This document shows positions 8,878 through 17,687 of a DNA stretch of 64,000 bases, one piece after another. Both the position numbers and the translations under genes were made by a program. Origin of the DNA: Mycolicibacterium arenosum (GTDB lineage: Bacteria; Actinomycetota; Actinomycetes; Mycobacteriales; Mycobacteriaceae); the NCBI RefSeq assembly GCF_024320865.1, contig NZ_JANDBD010000002.1:62001-126000 (forward strand), given 5' to 3'. Within the stretch, counting starts at the first letter, position 1; each line of letters begins with the position of its first letter. The notes below the pieces were generated by a model. The model was not told where the DNA came from, searched no databases, and saw only the letters and a program-made list of their open reading frames with translations.

Positions 8878-8899
8878 TGGGGCGAGCGAAGCGACGGGA
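8875..8899 (+). repeat. Intergenic repeat element, copy 1
   Basis: The stretch from the fadD19 stop codon (TGATG then a variable base, then GGCGAGCGAAGCGACGGGA) is repeated with one mismatch at 26700-26724, where it also begins at a stop codon inside an operon. The element ends in GGGAG/GGGA about 7-10 nt before the next start and could supply a ribosome binding site. A related, inverted sequence (GAGCGAAGCGACCGGG) overlaps the 3' end of the molybdenum hydroxylase large subunit near 36042-36059. Confidence 0.6.
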
Positions 8900-8906
8900 G
8901 AAATAA

Positions 8907-10037
8907 ATGCGCACCGAACTCTGCGACCGCTTCGGTATCGACTACCCGATCTTCGTCTTCACGCCGTCGGAGAAGGTCGCCGCCGCCGTGAGCCGGGCCG
9001 GTGGCCTCGGCGTGCTCGGCTGCGTCCGCTTCAACGACGCCGACGACCTCGAGAACGTCCTGCAGTGGATGGACACGAACACCGACGGCAAGCCCTACGG
9101 CGTTGACATCGTGATGCCCGCCAAGGTGCCCACCGAGGGCACGTCGGTCGACATCAACAAGCTGATCCCGCAGACCCACCGGGACTTCGTCGACAAGACG
9201 CTCGCCGACCTCGGGGTGCCGCCGTTGCCCGACGACGAGGAGAAGTCCGAAGGCGTGCTCGGCTGGCTGCATTCGGTGGCTCGCAGCCACGTCGAGGTGG
9301 CGCTGAAGCATCCGATCAAGCTGATCGCCAACGCACTCGGGTCACCGCCCAAGGACGTCATCGATCAGGTGCACGCCGCGGGGGTTCCGGTCGCCGCGCT
9401 GGCCGGTAGCGCGAAGCACGCGCAGCGCCACGCCGAGAACGGCGTCGACATCGTGATCGCCCAGGGCCATGAGGCCGGCGGGCACACCGGCGAGATCGCG
9501 TCCATGGTGCTCGTCCCGGAAGTCGTGGATGGGTTGGCCGCTCTTGGCGTTTCGACGTCGGTGCTGGCCGCGGGCGGTATCGGCACCGGCCGCCAGGTGG
9601 CGGCCGCGCTCGCGCTCGGTGCGCAGGGCGTGTGGATGGGTTCGGCGTTCCTCACCGCCGCCGAATACGACCTCGGCGTCCGCACCGAGGGTGGTGCGTC
9701 GGTGATCCAGCAGGCGCTGCTGGCTGCCGGTTCGAGCGACACCGTGCGCCGCCGCATCTACACCGGCAAGCCGGCGCGACTGCTCAAGAGTCGGTGGACC
9801 GACGCCTGGGACGCCGACGGTGCACCGGAACCGCTGCCGATGCCGCTGCAGAACATCCTGGTCTCCGAGGCGCATCAGCGGATGAGCGAATCCAGCGATC
9901 CGACGACGGTCGCCATGCCAGTCGGTCAGATCGTGGGGCGGATGAACGAGATCCGGCCCGTCGCCGACATCATCGCCGAACTCGTCGGTGGGTTCGAGGA
10001 CGCCACCAGACGCCTCGACGGTATCCGCGACAACTGA
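8907..10037 (+). CDS. Nitronate monooxygenase-like flavoenzyme
   Basis: This 376-residue FMN TIM-barrel protein has the family's hallmark AQGHEAGGHTG segment (catalytic His region) and the phosphate-binding AAGGIGTGRQ and GVWMGSAFL loops. Nitronate monooxygenase relatives include IpdC-type steroid-ring enzymes in M. tuberculosis, so both general nitronate detoxification and a flavin-dependent step in sterol catabolism are possible. Its position directly behind fadD19, 29 bp away with a shared intergenic repeat, favours a sterol-linked role; this is inference. The start is ATG at 8907 after GGGAG. Confidence 0.75.
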   Translation: MRTELCDRFGIDYPIFVFTPSEKVAAAVSRAGGLGVLGCVRFNDADDLENVLQWMDTNTDGKPYGVDIVMPAKVPTEGTSVDINKLIPQTHRDFVDKTLADLGVPPLPDDEEKSEGVLGWLHSVARSHVEVALKHPIKLIANALGSPPKDVIDQVHAAGVPVAALAGSAKHAQRHAENGVDIVIAQGHEAGGHTGEIASMVLVPEVVDGLAALGVSTSVLAAGGIGTGRQVAAALALGAQGVWMGSAFLTAAEYDLGVRTEGGASVIQQALLAAGSSDTVRRRIYTGKPARLLKSRWTDAWDADGAPEPLPMPLQNILVSEAHQRMSESSDPTTVAMPVGQIVGRMNEIRPVADIIAELVGGFEDATRRLDGIRDN

Positions 10038-10041
10038 CGGA

Positions 10042-11799
10042 TCAGAACGTGATCGTCGTTTCGGCGTCGACGGTCGCCGTGGCGGCGTCCAGGATCGCCT
10101 GGGCGCCCTCCGGGCCGTTGGCGTTCAGCTGGAGCACGTAGATCTCGTCCGACGCCGGGATCACCACCGTCTTCTGGGCGATCGAACGAGGCGCACCGTT
10201 GTCCCCGGTGAAGGTGCCGGCGAGCACGACGGCGGAGTAGCCGTCCAACTCGCTGGACTCGCCCGTTCCCCCTTGGTAGTCAAGGAGATTCATAAGCTCG
10301 CCGGGGGCGTGCGCAAGGAGCTGCTCCGCATCGGCGCCCTCGAGTTTGGACATGATCGCGAATATCGCCGGCGGATCGTCCTGGTACGCGGCATCGGTGC
10401 TGACGATCGCGTCGTACGCCCACTCCGGCGGAGAGGTGGCGACCGCCCAACCCGCGGGCACGGGGAGGCCGATCACCGGAGCGCCGGGATCGCCCTTCCG
10501 GACCGCGGTCTCGGTGATGCCGTTGTCCGCGATGTACGTCGCGATCGTCGGTTGCGGCTCGCCCGGTGCCGGCGCCTCAGTGGTTGCGGTGGTGGGGTCC
10601 GTCGAGGTCGGGTCGGGGGATCTCGGGACCTGAGCGCGCACGGTGGAGCTCGGCGCGGGCTCGTCCCTGCCGGACGATCCGGTCATCGCCACCACGCCGA
10701 TGATCGCGGCCACGACGGCGATCACCGCGACGATCGCACCGCCGATGACGAGCGGCGTTCGGCTGCGCTTGGATCCGCCGGTGGGTGCGGCTGACGGCGG
10801 CTGAGGTGTCGGGTAGGGCATCGGCGTCGGGTAGCGGGCCGGCGGCGGTGTCGGGTACGGAATCGGCGGCGGTGTCGGATACGGTTGCGGCGCATGCGGT
10901 CCCGGCGGCTGCGAGGTGGTGGCGGCGCGGGGAGCCGGGGTCAGGGGACGATATCGACCGGTCGTGGGATCCGCAGCGGCGGTGGGGGTGTCGGCCGCGG
11001 CAAGGGCGGCGCGGGCCAGTGCGATGGCAGTCGGGTAGCGGTCGTTCGGGTCCTTGGCCATTCCGCGCGCAATGACCTCGTCGAACGCGGGAGACAGCTC
11101 GCGGCGGGCTTCCGATGGCCGTGGCGGCGGCGACATCAAGTGGCCGGTGATCTGCTGCTGCATGCTGTCACCGGGGAAAGGCCTTGCCCCGGTGAGGCAT
11201 TCGTGAAGCACGCAGGCCAGCGCATAGACGTCGGAGCGAGTGCCCGCCTGGCCGGTGTTGAACCGCTCGGGCGCCATGTAGTGCCACGTGCCGATGGTAT
11301 TGCCGGTGCCCGTCAGGCCGGCGTCCGCCGCGGTGCGCGCGATACCGAAGTCGATGAGGTAGGTGAAGTCGAATTTCGCGACGCGGACATTCGACGGCTT
11401 GACATCGCGGTGGACGAGGCCGACCTCGTGGGCGGCCTCGAGAGCCATGGCGACCTGCTCGATGATGCGGACCGCGCGCGACACGGCAAGTGGGCCGGAC
11501 TCCAGCAGTTCCTGCAGATCCTGGCCTTCGATCAGCCGCATGTCGACGAACAGTCGTCCGTCGATCTCACCGTAGTTGTGGATCGGCACGATGTGCGGTT
11601 CGTTGAGCGCCGCGGCCGTCTGTGCCTCGCGGAGAAACCGCTGCTGGAAGGTGGGGTCGTTGGCGAACTGTGCCAGCAGCACCTTGAGTGCCACAACGCG
11701 GTTGGTCAGCGTGTCGCGAGCCCGCCAGACTTCGCCCATTCCGCCGCGACCCAGCAGGTCGAGCAGTCGGTAGCGGCCGAACTCGGTTCCCTCCATCAC
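10042..11799 (-). CDS. Transmembrane Ser/Thr protein kinase with extracellular LpqN-like domain
   Basis: The 585-residue protein has four parts. The kinase domain (about 8-270) has the glycine loop GRGGMG (17-22), catalytic Lys39, HRDVKPSN (130-137, Asp132), DFG (150-152) and APE (176-178), so it is an active RD-type kinase. A proline/threonine-rich juxtamembrane linker (about 295-340) with repeated YPTP units follows. A single membrane helix spans about 350-372. The extracellular C-terminus (about 416-583) closely resembles the LpqN-like lipoprotein encoded next door. LpqN-family proteins are mycobacterial envelope proteins linked to MmpL3/mycolate lipid transport, so this kinase may sense an envelope lipid or lipoprotein (inference). 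The M. tuberculosis kinases I know carry PASTA, NHL, DsbG-like or PknH-type sensors instead. Confidence 0.88.
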   Translation of the reverse strand: MMEGTEFGRYRLLDLLGRGGMGEVWRARDTLTNRVVALKVLLAQFANDPTFQQRFLREAQTAAALNEPHIVPIHNYGEIDGRLFVDMRLIEGQDLQELLESGPLAVSRAVRIIEQVAMALEAAHEVGLVHRDVKPSNVRVAKFDFTYLIDFGIARTAADAGLTGTGNTIGTWHYMAPERFNTGQAGTRSDVYALACVLHECLTGARPFPGDSMQQQITGHLMSPPPRPSEARRELSPAFDEVIARGMAKDPNDRYPTAIALARAALAAADTPTAAADPTTGRYRPLTPAPRAATTSQPPGPHAPQPYPTPPPIPYPTPPPARYPTPMPYPTPQPPSAAPTGGSKRSRTPLVIGGAIVAVIAVVAAIIGVVAMTGSSGRDEPAPSSTVRAQVPRSPDPTSTDPTTATTEAPAPGEPQPTIATYIADNGITETAVRKGDPGAPVIGLPVPAGWAVATSPPEWAYDAIVSTDAAYQDDPPAIFAIMSKLEGADAEQLLAHAPGELMNLLDYQGGTGESSELDGYSAVVLAGTFTGDNGAPRSIAQKTVVIPASDEIYVLQLNANGPEGAQAILDAATATVDAETTITF

Positions 11800-11820
11800 A
11801 CCTCCATCACGTAAAAGTAC

Positions 11821-11855
11821 CGAACGCCGCCGGGGTTTGACCCCGACGGCGTTCG
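11821..11855 (-). terminator. Hairpin terminator between lipoprotein and kinase genes
   Basis: The 15-bp arms 11821-11835 and 11841-11855 pair with one C/A mismatch around a 5-nt loop. Reading leftward it follows the lipoprotein stop by 16 nt and is followed by a T-rich stretch, so it resembles an intrinsic terminator of the lipoprotein transcript. The kinase would then depend on read-through or its own promoter in this 72-bp gap. Confidence 0.6.
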
Positions 11856-11871
11856 AGTTTGGTGAAGAAGG

Positions 11872-12594
11872 TCAGCCGATCGTCGTCTCGTTGTCGATCG
11901 TCTCGGTCACGGCGTTCAGCACGTCCCTCGCATCCTCGGGTCCGTCGACGTTGAGCTGCAGAACGTACTGACCGTCCGGTGCGGGGATCAGCACGGTCTT
12001 CTGCGCGATGAAGCGGGTTTCGCCGTCGCGTGTGTAGGTGCCACCGAGCACCACGGCAGGGAACTCGGCCAGCGTGCTGGCTTCACCCTCACCGCCGTCG
12101 TAGTCCGGGAGGTTCATCAGCTCACCCGGCGCGAGCGCGACGATCTGATCCGGATCGACGTCGCCGACGAGCTTCGACATGATCGCGATGACGTTCGGCT
12201 GGTCGTCGGCCCATTCGGGTTCCGTGTTCACGATCGCGCCGTAGGCCCACTCGGGGGCTTCCTCGGGTGCCACGACCGCCCAGCCGGGGGGAACCGGCAG
12301 GTTGACGGGAGGCGCCGAGGGGTCGCCCATCTTGATGCCGATCTCCTGGATGTTGTTCTCCTGGATGTAGGTCGCGATCGTCGGATTCGGGCCTGCTGCA
12401 GGCGCTTCCGACGTCTTCGTAACCTTGGGCTTCTTGGAGGTCTCCGTGGTCTTGTCGGCCTTGGATGACGTCTCCGTCTTGGAACTGCTCTCCGTCGCGG
12501 TCTTGGTATCCGAACCGCAGCCGGACAGCACCACGGCCAGGGCGGTCATGGCCGCGGCCACGCCGGTGAGCGCAGATGCTCTCATGTCTTCCAC
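11872..12594 (-). CDS. LpqN-family lipoprotein
   Basis: The 240-residue protein begins with a lipoprotein signal peptide and lipobox LSGC (Cys26). A Ser/Thr/Lys-rich spacer (about 30-65) follows, then an LpqN-like globular domain (about 72-238) with MGDPSAPPVNLPVPPGW, VIAIMSKL, ALAPGELMNLPDY and RFIAQKTVLIP. The same landmarks occur in the extracellular domain of the adjacent kinase; by eye about half the residues are identical. LpqN itself binds periplasmic parts of mycolate-lipid transporters. A start at the internal ATG four codons in is possible. About 150 bp of non-coding DNA upstream should hold its promoter. Confidence 0.85.
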   Translation of the reverse strand: MEDMRASALTGVAAAMTALAVVLSGCGSDTKTATESSSKTETSSKADKTTETSKKPKVTKTSEAPAAGPNPTIATYIQENNIQEIGIKMGDPSAPPVNLPVPPGWAVVAPEEAPEWAYGAIVNTEPEWADDQPNVIAIMSKLVGDVDPDQIVALAPGELMNLPDYDGGEGEASTLAEFPAVVLGGTYTRDGETRFIAQKTVLIPAPDGQYVLQLNVDGPEDARDVLNAVTETIDNETTIG

Positions 12595-12744
12595 TCCTTG
12601 TTCTCAGTGACATTCGGGAGGCTGAGGGCAAACATCACCGTTGGCCATTCCGCAGCGAAGCGTAGCCCAATTAGGGCGCTCATCTGCGTGAGTAGATCTA
12701 CTCGTTTTCGTCTGCGTCGAATCTTTCAGGCGCGTGGCGACTTC

Positions 12745-13554
12745 TCATACGGGTCCCAGAACGTACTGGCCGGTCTCGGGATGCGGGTACCACCCACCGG
12801 CGGCGTGGGTACCGCCGTCGATGTGAATGGTCTGCCCGGTGATGTAGTCGCTCATGGCCGACGCGAGAAACACCGCGGCGTTCGCCATTTCGTCGACGTG
12901 GCCCGCGCGGCCCAGCGGCACCATCGCCGCCGCGCTCTCCAGCTGGCCCGGTTTCGTCATCATCTCCGCCAGGCCCTCGGTGAGCGTGAAGTCCGGCGCC
13001 AGGGCGTTGACCCGGATGCCGTGTGGAGCCAGCTCCAGTGCGGCGGTCCTGGTGTAGTTGACGACGCCCGCCTTGGCGGCCGCGTAGGCCGCGTAATAGG
13101 GCGCCGCTCGCACACCCTCTATCGACGTGATGTTGACAATGCTTCCGCCCGAACGGTTTTCGACCATCAATCGGGCGACCCGCTGCGTGCAGAGCAGCAC
13201 GTGTCGGAGGTTGGCGCGGTACAGCGCGTCCCAGCCGTTCTCCGACGTCTCCAGCAGTGGCGAGGGAAAGACTCCGCCCGCGTTGTTCACCAGGATCGTG
13301 ACGGCGCCCAGTTCGTCGACGGTCCGGGCGAGCGCGGCGTCGACCTGCGCGGAGTCCCGGACATCGGTCGGAATGCCCAGCGCGCCGATGGTCTCCGCGG
13401 CGCTTGCGCAGGTTTCCGCGTTGCGCTCCCAGATCGCGACCGTGGCCCCGAACGCGGCCAGTCCGGCGGCGATGCCCTTGCCAATGCCGGATCCGCCACC
13501 GGTGACGACGGCGACGCGGTCGGTCAGCAGGATCTGATCGGGGGATACGGCCAC
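12745..13554 (-). CDS. Short-chain dehydrogenase/reductase
   Basis: A classical SDR of 269 residues: nucleotide-binding TGGGSGIGKG near the N-terminus, NNAGG, and a YAAYAAAKAG active-site segment, ending in the usual ITGQTIHIDGG strand. I place the start at GTG 13554 (VAVSPDQILL), shortly before the Rossmann fold; an in-frame ATG at 13656 would add an unlikely low-complexity extension across an inverted repeat. It lies downstream of fadD17 on the same strand but separated by 273 bp holding a broken regulator, so it may have its own promoter. Substrate unknown; a steroid or acyl-CoA alcohol is a guess from location. Confidence 0.8.
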   Translation of the reverse strand: MAVSPDQILLTDRVAVVTGGGSGIGKGIAAGLAAFGATVAIWERNAETCASAAETIGALGIPTDVRDSAQVDAALARTVDELGAVTILVNNAGGVFPSPLLETSENGWDALYRANLRHVLLCTQRVARLMVENRSGGSIVNITSIEGVRAAPYYAAYAAAKAGVVNYTRTAALELAPHGIRVNALAPDFTLTEGLAEMMTKPGQLESAAAMVPLGRAGHVDEMANAAVFLASAMSDYITGQTIHIDGGTHAAGGWYPHPETGQYVLGPV

Positions 13555-13611
13555 GGCGTCAGAGTAGGCCACCGGCCACGTCGCGGCGCTGGCCTGACCG
13601 CGACTCGAGAC

Positions 13612-13654
13612 GGAATCTGACGACGTGTTCGGCGGGTTCGCGTCGTCAGATTCC
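13612..13654. promoter_or_regulatory. 14-bp perfect inverted repeat upstream of the SDR
   Basis: The arms GGAATCTGACGACG (13612-13625) and their exact complement (13641-13654) flank a 15-nt spacer. It lies 58-100 bp upstream of the SDR start and overlaps the end of the AraC-type remnant. It may be an operator, a terminator for fadD17 read leftward, or a scar of the event that truncated the regulator. Confidence 0.55.
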
Positions 13655-13818
13655 ATCTCGCGGAGTGACCAGTTCGGTCGTGTCGGGACCGGCGACGATC
13701 ACCTCGTCGTCGATCCGTCGGGAAGGATCCGCGCGCCCGAACGCGGAACGTCGTTCGTCCAGCGGCACTCGACCAGCTCGCGGAGCGGGGTCGGGGCCGC
13801 CGTTTCGCGGTAGCCCAC
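13646..13818 (-). pseudogene. Remnant of an AraC-type regulator N-terminal domain
   Basis: Read leftward from GTG 13818, one frame gives YRETAAPTPLRELVECRW then SGARILPDG before a stop. A second frame continues the family pattern with DDEVIVAGPDTTELVTPRDG up to a stop at 13646. Both pieces match the start of the DUF6597-type N-terminal domain of AraC regulators, where an LPDG segment is followed by VAGPDT. A frameshift and a short deletion separate them, and the rest of the domain and the helix-turn-helix are missing. It sits in the 273-bp gap between fadD17 and the SDR. The identification rests on remembered family patterns. Confidence 0.55.
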
Positions 13819-13827
13819 GGGTCCAAC

Positions 13828-15336
13828 CTAGCGCTGGATCGCGAACACCGCGTCGGCGCAGCCGGTGCCCTCCGCGGACAGTTGGCGTTTGAGCACCTTG
13901 AACGTCTCGGTGCGGGGGAGTCCGGAGCTGACGCGGACGAACTTCGGCCACTGCTTGGGTCCGAGGTCCGGCTGGTCGGCCAGGAACGCGGTGAATTCGT
14001 CGACGTCGAACGCCGCCCGTCCGGCGAGGACCAGCGCGGCCATCACCTGATCACCGACCGCGGGATCGGGGATCGGATACACGACGGCTTCGACGACGTC
14101 GGGGTAACGCATCAGTATCCGCTCGATCGGTGCGGTGCCGAGGTTCTCGCCGTCGACGCGCATCCAGTCGCCGAGGCGCCCCGCGAAGTAGATGTAACCC
14201 GCCTCGTCCCGGTACGCCAGATCGCCGGAATGGTAGACGCCGCCTGCCATGCGCTCGGTTTCCGCTGACGAGTCGCCGTAGTACCCGCGAAACCACCCGC
14301 GACCCTTGGGATTGACGAGCTCGCCGATGCGGCCGGGCGGGCACGGTTCGCCGGTCTCGACGTCGATGATCGCGACCTCATCGGTGAGCGGCCCCAGCGA
14401 TCCCTCGGGGGTGTCGGGGGTGCGCGCGATCGCGACACCGCCCTCGGTGGAGCCGAACCCGTCGACCACGGTGACGCCGAAGCGCTCGGCGAAGCGCGTC
14501 AGATCCCGTGGGGCGCCCTCGTTGCCGTAGAGGAAGCGCAACGGGTTGTCGGCGTCGTCTGCCGACGGCGGCGTCGCCAGGATGTAGGACAGGGGCTTGC
14601 CGACGTAGTTGGCGTAGGTGGCGCCGAAGCGCCGCGCGTCCGGGATGAACGCCGACGCGGAGAACCTGCGGCGCAACGCGATCGACGCACCCGCGGCTAC
14701 GGCCACCGCCCAGCCCGCCATGACGGCGTTGGAGTGGAACAGGGGCATCGACAGGTAGGCGGTGTCGGACGCACCCAGCCCGAACCGCTCCGCCAGCATT
14801 CGGCCGGGGAACGCCACCTTGTCGTGCGTCACGCGCACGGCCTTCGGCTCGCCGCTGGTGCCCGAGGTGAAGATCAGCATGTACAGATCGTCGGGAGCGA
14901 CGTCGACGAACGCCACCGGTGCACCGCGGTGCGCATCGAGTTCCGCAGCCCAGTCGGATGATTCGACGTCGACGACCTCTACTCCCGCAGGCACCAGGGC
15001 GGCGTCGTCGGTCAGCACGAACTGGCAGTCCGCCCTCTCGACGTCGCGGGCCAGGGCCTCGCCGCGCCGGGTCGGATTCAAGCCCACGACCACCAGGCCG
15101 GCCAGGCTCGCCGCCACCAGCACGCTGGAGAAGAACGGCGTGTTGCCGAGCAGCACCCCGACGTGCGGCGGCCGGGCCGGATCCAGGCGGGCCGTCAACG
15201 CCGCGGCGATCTCGGCACCCGCCCGGATGTGGTCGCGGTAGGTGACGAATCCGTGTTCGTCGTGGATGCCCCGATCAGTGACGTCGACGAGCGGCGCCAG
15301 TAGATCGGAAACCGTCGGATTACGTTGGGCCGTCAA
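13828..15336 (-). CDS. fadD17: Acyl-CoA ligase FadD17 (sterol side-chain)
   Basis: The 502-residue adenylate-forming enzyme has the P-loop segment FTSGTSGEPKAVRVTH (156-171), VDGFGSTEGG and a GRLGDWMRVDGENL hinge. FadD17 of M. tuberculosis activates C24-type steroid side-chain acids and is encoded with fadE26-fadE27, as here. It starts on TTG at 15336, 3 bp after the fadE27 stop. It is the last gene of the leftward fadE26-fadE27-fadD17 operon, which begins beside a KstR operator. Confidence 0.9.
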   Translation of the reverse strand: MTAQRNPTVSDLLAPLVDVTDRGIHDEHGFVTYRDHIRAGAEIAAALTARLDPARPPHVGVLLGNTPFFSSVLVAASLAGLVVVGLNPTRRGEALARDVERADCQFVLTDDAALVPAGVEVVDVESSDWAAELDAHRGAPVAFVDVAPDDLYMLIFTSGTSGEPKAVRVTHDKVAFPGRMLAERFGLGASDTAYLSMPLFHSNAVMAGWAVAVAAGASIALRRRFSASAFIPDARRFGATYANYVGKPLSYILATPPSADDADNPLRFLYGNEGAPRDLTRFAERFGVTVVDGFGSTEGGVAIARTPDTPEGSLGPLTDEVAIIDVETGEPCPPGRIGELVNPKGRGWFRGYYGDSSAETERMAGGVYHSGDLAYRDEAGYIYFAGRLGDWMRVDGENLGTAPIERILMRYPDVVEAVVYPIPDPAVGDQVMAALVLAGRAAFDVDEFTAFLADQPDLGPKQWPKFVRVSSGLPRTETFKVLKRQLSAEGTGCADAVFAIQR

Positions 15337-15339
15337 GAG

Positions 15340-16437
15340 TTAGACGGGCGTCTCGGCGAGCTCACGGCCGATCTGCAGCAGCTGCCCGGTGGCACTTCCG
15401 ACGGCGAACTCGGTCTGTTTGGCGGCCAGGAAGTAGCGGTGCACGATGTGGTCGGTGTCGATGCCGACACCGCCGTGTACGTGCACCGTGGTGTGCGCCA
15501 CGCGGTGGCCCGCCTCAGCGGCCCAGAACGCCGCGCTGTTGACCTCGAGCGAAGCGGGCAGATCCTCGGAGAGCCGCCACGCGGCCTGGGTGAGGGTCAG
15601 TCGCAGGCCCTTGATGTCGATGTACCCGTCGGCCAATCGCGACGACACGGCCTGAAAGCTGCCGATGGGGCGCTCGAACTGCTCGCGCTCGCGCGCGTAC
15701 GTCGCGGTAAGCTCCAGCGCCCGCTCCAGCACGCCGAGCTGGAAAGCGCTGTGGCCCAGCGTGAACAGCGTGCGAATCCAGTCGAGGACCTCGCTGCCGC
15801 CGATCACGCGATCGGCACCGAGTTCGACACCCTGCAGGTCCACCTGTCCGACGCTGCCGTGCCCGGTGGTGTCGAGCGACGTGACCGTCACGCCGGCGTC
15901 ATCCTTGGCGACGAGGAAGACCTGCTCACCCGACGGGGTCTCGGCGGGCACGAGGAACGCGTCCGCAACGGGGCCGAACGCGACGAGTGCCCGCGTGCCG
16001 GTGAGGCGGTAGCCGTCGCCGTTCGCCTGACCCTGGACGGGCCCCTGCCCCATTTCGCCGTCGAGCGCGACGGTCAGCACCTTCTCGCCGGTGACCGCGG
16101 GAGTGGCCCACTCGGTCCGCAGCGACTCGGAGCCGAACCTGGCCAGGGCCCCCGCGCCCAGAACGACCGACTCCAGATAGGGGACTGCGGCCAGTTGACG
16201 GCCCAGCGCCGTCAGGATCGCCGTCTGCTCGAGGACGCCGAAACCGCCGCCGCCCAACGACTCCGGTGCGGCGGCCGAGAGCACGTCGGCGGCGATGAGC
16301 TTGTTCCAGAGCGCGGTGTCGAAGCGCTCGTCGAGCTTGTCGAGTTCCTTGAAGTGGTCGGGCGTGCACACCGATTGGGTGATGTCGCGAACGAGGCCAC
16401 TCAGGTCGTTGGTCTCTTCTGCGGTCGTGAAATCCAT
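15340..16437 (-). CDS. fadE27: Acyl-CoA dehydrogenase subunit FadE27 (ChsE5)
   Basis: A 365-residue acyl-CoA dehydrogenase. In M. tuberculosis FadE26 and FadE27 form an alpha2beta2 enzyme (ChsE4-ChsE5) that dehydrogenates 3-oxo-cholest-4-en-26-oyl-CoA in the first beta-oxidation cycle. The C-terminal half contains the VHVHGGVGIDTDHIVHRY FAD-binding region. The start is ATG 16437, 8 bp after fadE26. It stops 3 bp before the fadD17 TTG. Confidence 0.9.
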   Translation of the reverse strand: MDFTTAEETNDLSGLVRDITQSVCTPDHFKELDKLDERFDTALWNKLIAADVLSAAAPESLGGGGFGVLEQTAILTALGRQLAAVPYLESVVLGAGALARFGSESLRTEWATPAVTGEKVLTVALDGEMGQGPVQGQANGDGYRLTGTRALVAFGPVADAFLVPAETPSGEQVFLVAKDDAGVTVTSLDTTGHGSVGQVDLQGVELGADRVIGGSEVLDWIRTLFTLGHSAFQLGVLERALELTATYAREREQFERPIGSFQAVSSRLADGYIDIKGLRLTLTQAAWRLSEDLPASLEVNSAAFWAAEAGHRVAHTTVHVHGGVGIDTDHIVHRYFLAAKQTEFAVGSATGQLLQIGRELAETPV

Positions 16438-16445
16438 TGTCGTTC

Positions 16446-17627
16446 CTATCGGTTCACTCGGGGCAGGCCGAGGGCCACCATGCCGATGATGTCGCGCTGA
16501 ATCTCGTTGGTGCCGCCGCCGAACGTGAGGATCAGGCAGGACCGGTGCATGCGCTCGATGCGACCGCGCAGGAGCGCGCCGGGGCTGTCCTTGCGCAGCG
16601 TCGCCGCCGTGCCGAGCACCTCCATGAGCAGTCGGTAGGCCTCGGTGGCCAGTTCGGTGCCGTACACCTTGGCGGCGGATGCGTCCGCGGGGGAGGGCGA
16701 CGCGTCCTCGGTCGAGGCCAGTTCCCAGTTGATCAGCTTGAGTACCTCGGCCTTGGCGTGTACGCGAGCGAGGTTGAGCTGCACCCACTCCGAGTCGATC
16801 AGACGCCGGCCGTGCGCGTCCTTCGTGTTCTGCGCCCACTCGCGGACGCCGTCGAGCGCCGAGAAGATGGGCTGCGCCGACACCAGCGCCACGCGCTCGT
16901 GGTTGAGCTGATTGGTGACGAGCTTCCAGCCGCCGTTCTCCTCGCCGACGAGCGCCGACTTCGGAACGCGGACGTCCTGGTAGTACGTCGCGCTGGTGTC
17001 GACCCCGGACATGGTGTGCACCGGCGTCCAGGAGAAGCCGTCGGCGGTGGTCGGCACGATGAGCATCGAGATGCCGCGGTGCTTCTTGGCCTCGGGGTTG
17101 GTGCGGACGGCCAGCCACACGTAGTCGGCGTAGGCGATGAGGCTGGTCCACATCTTCTGGCCGTTGATGACGTAATCGTCGCCGTCGTGCACCGCGGTGG
17201 TGCGCAGAGCGGCCAGGTCGGTGCCCGCACCCGGCTCGGAGTAGCCGATCGAGAAGTGCAGCTCACCGGCGGCGATCTTCGGCAGGAAGAACTTCTTCTG
17301 TTCGTCGGAGCCGAAGTGCATGATCGTCGGCGCGACGCTGTTGATCGTGAGGAAGGGCACCGGCACGTTGGCGATGGCGGCCTCGTCGTTGAAGATCAGC
17401 CCGTCCATCGGAGGCCGCGCCTGTCCGCCGAACTCCTTCGGCCACGACAGGGTCAGCCAACCGTCCTTGCCCATCTGCTGGACGGTGTCGCGGTAGACGT
17501 TGCCGCGTCCCATCTCGCCCTCGCTGCTGGACAGCGCTTCGGCGCGCTCGGGTGTCATGAGCTTGCCGAAGTAAGCGCGCAGTTCGCGGCGCAACTCCTC
17601 CTGCTCGGGCGTGTATCCGATGCGCAT
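16446..17627 (-). CDS. fadE26: Acyl-CoA dehydrogenase subunit FadE26 (ChsE4)
   Basis: The 393-residue partner of FadE27. It has the FAD/substrate segments SEPGAGTDLAALRT (130-143) and MWTSLIAYADY, and a glutamate (Glu244 in NHERVAL) at about the place where the catalytic base of ChsE4 is known. FAD-binding FGGGTNEIQRDII closes the C-terminus. It is the first gene of the leftward fadE26-fadE27-fadD17 operon; a KstR operator lies 61 bp upstream of its ATG. Confidence 0.92.
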   Translation of the reverse strand: MRIGYTPEQEELRRELRAYFGKLMTPERAEALSSSEGEMGRGNVYRDTVQQMGKDGWLTLSWPKEFGGQARPPMDGLIFNDEAAIANVPVPFLTINSVAPTIMHFGSDEQKKFFLPKIAAGELHFSIGYSEPGAGTDLAALRTTAVHDGDDYVINGQKMWTSLIAYADYVWLAVRTNPEAKKHRGISMLIVPTTADGFSWTPVHTMSGVDTSATYYQDVRVPKSALVGEENGGWKLVTNQLNHERVALVSAQPIFSALDGVREWAQNTKDAHGRRLIDSEWVQLNLARVHAKAEVLKLINWELASTEDASPSPADASAAKVYGTELATEAYRLLMEVLGTAATLRKDSPGALLRGRIERMHRSCLILTFGGGTNEIQRDIIGMVALGLPRVNR

Positions 17628-17687
17628 CGCGACTTCCTCTTTCGTCTACCGAACCGTGGGGGCACAGGGGGCACTTCCCTCCCCGGT

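Noticed and set aside
12598..13620. 340-codon plus-strand open frame opposite the SDR
   Set aside because: The minus strand encodes a complete SDR with cofactor and active-site motifs; the plus frame is a shadow.
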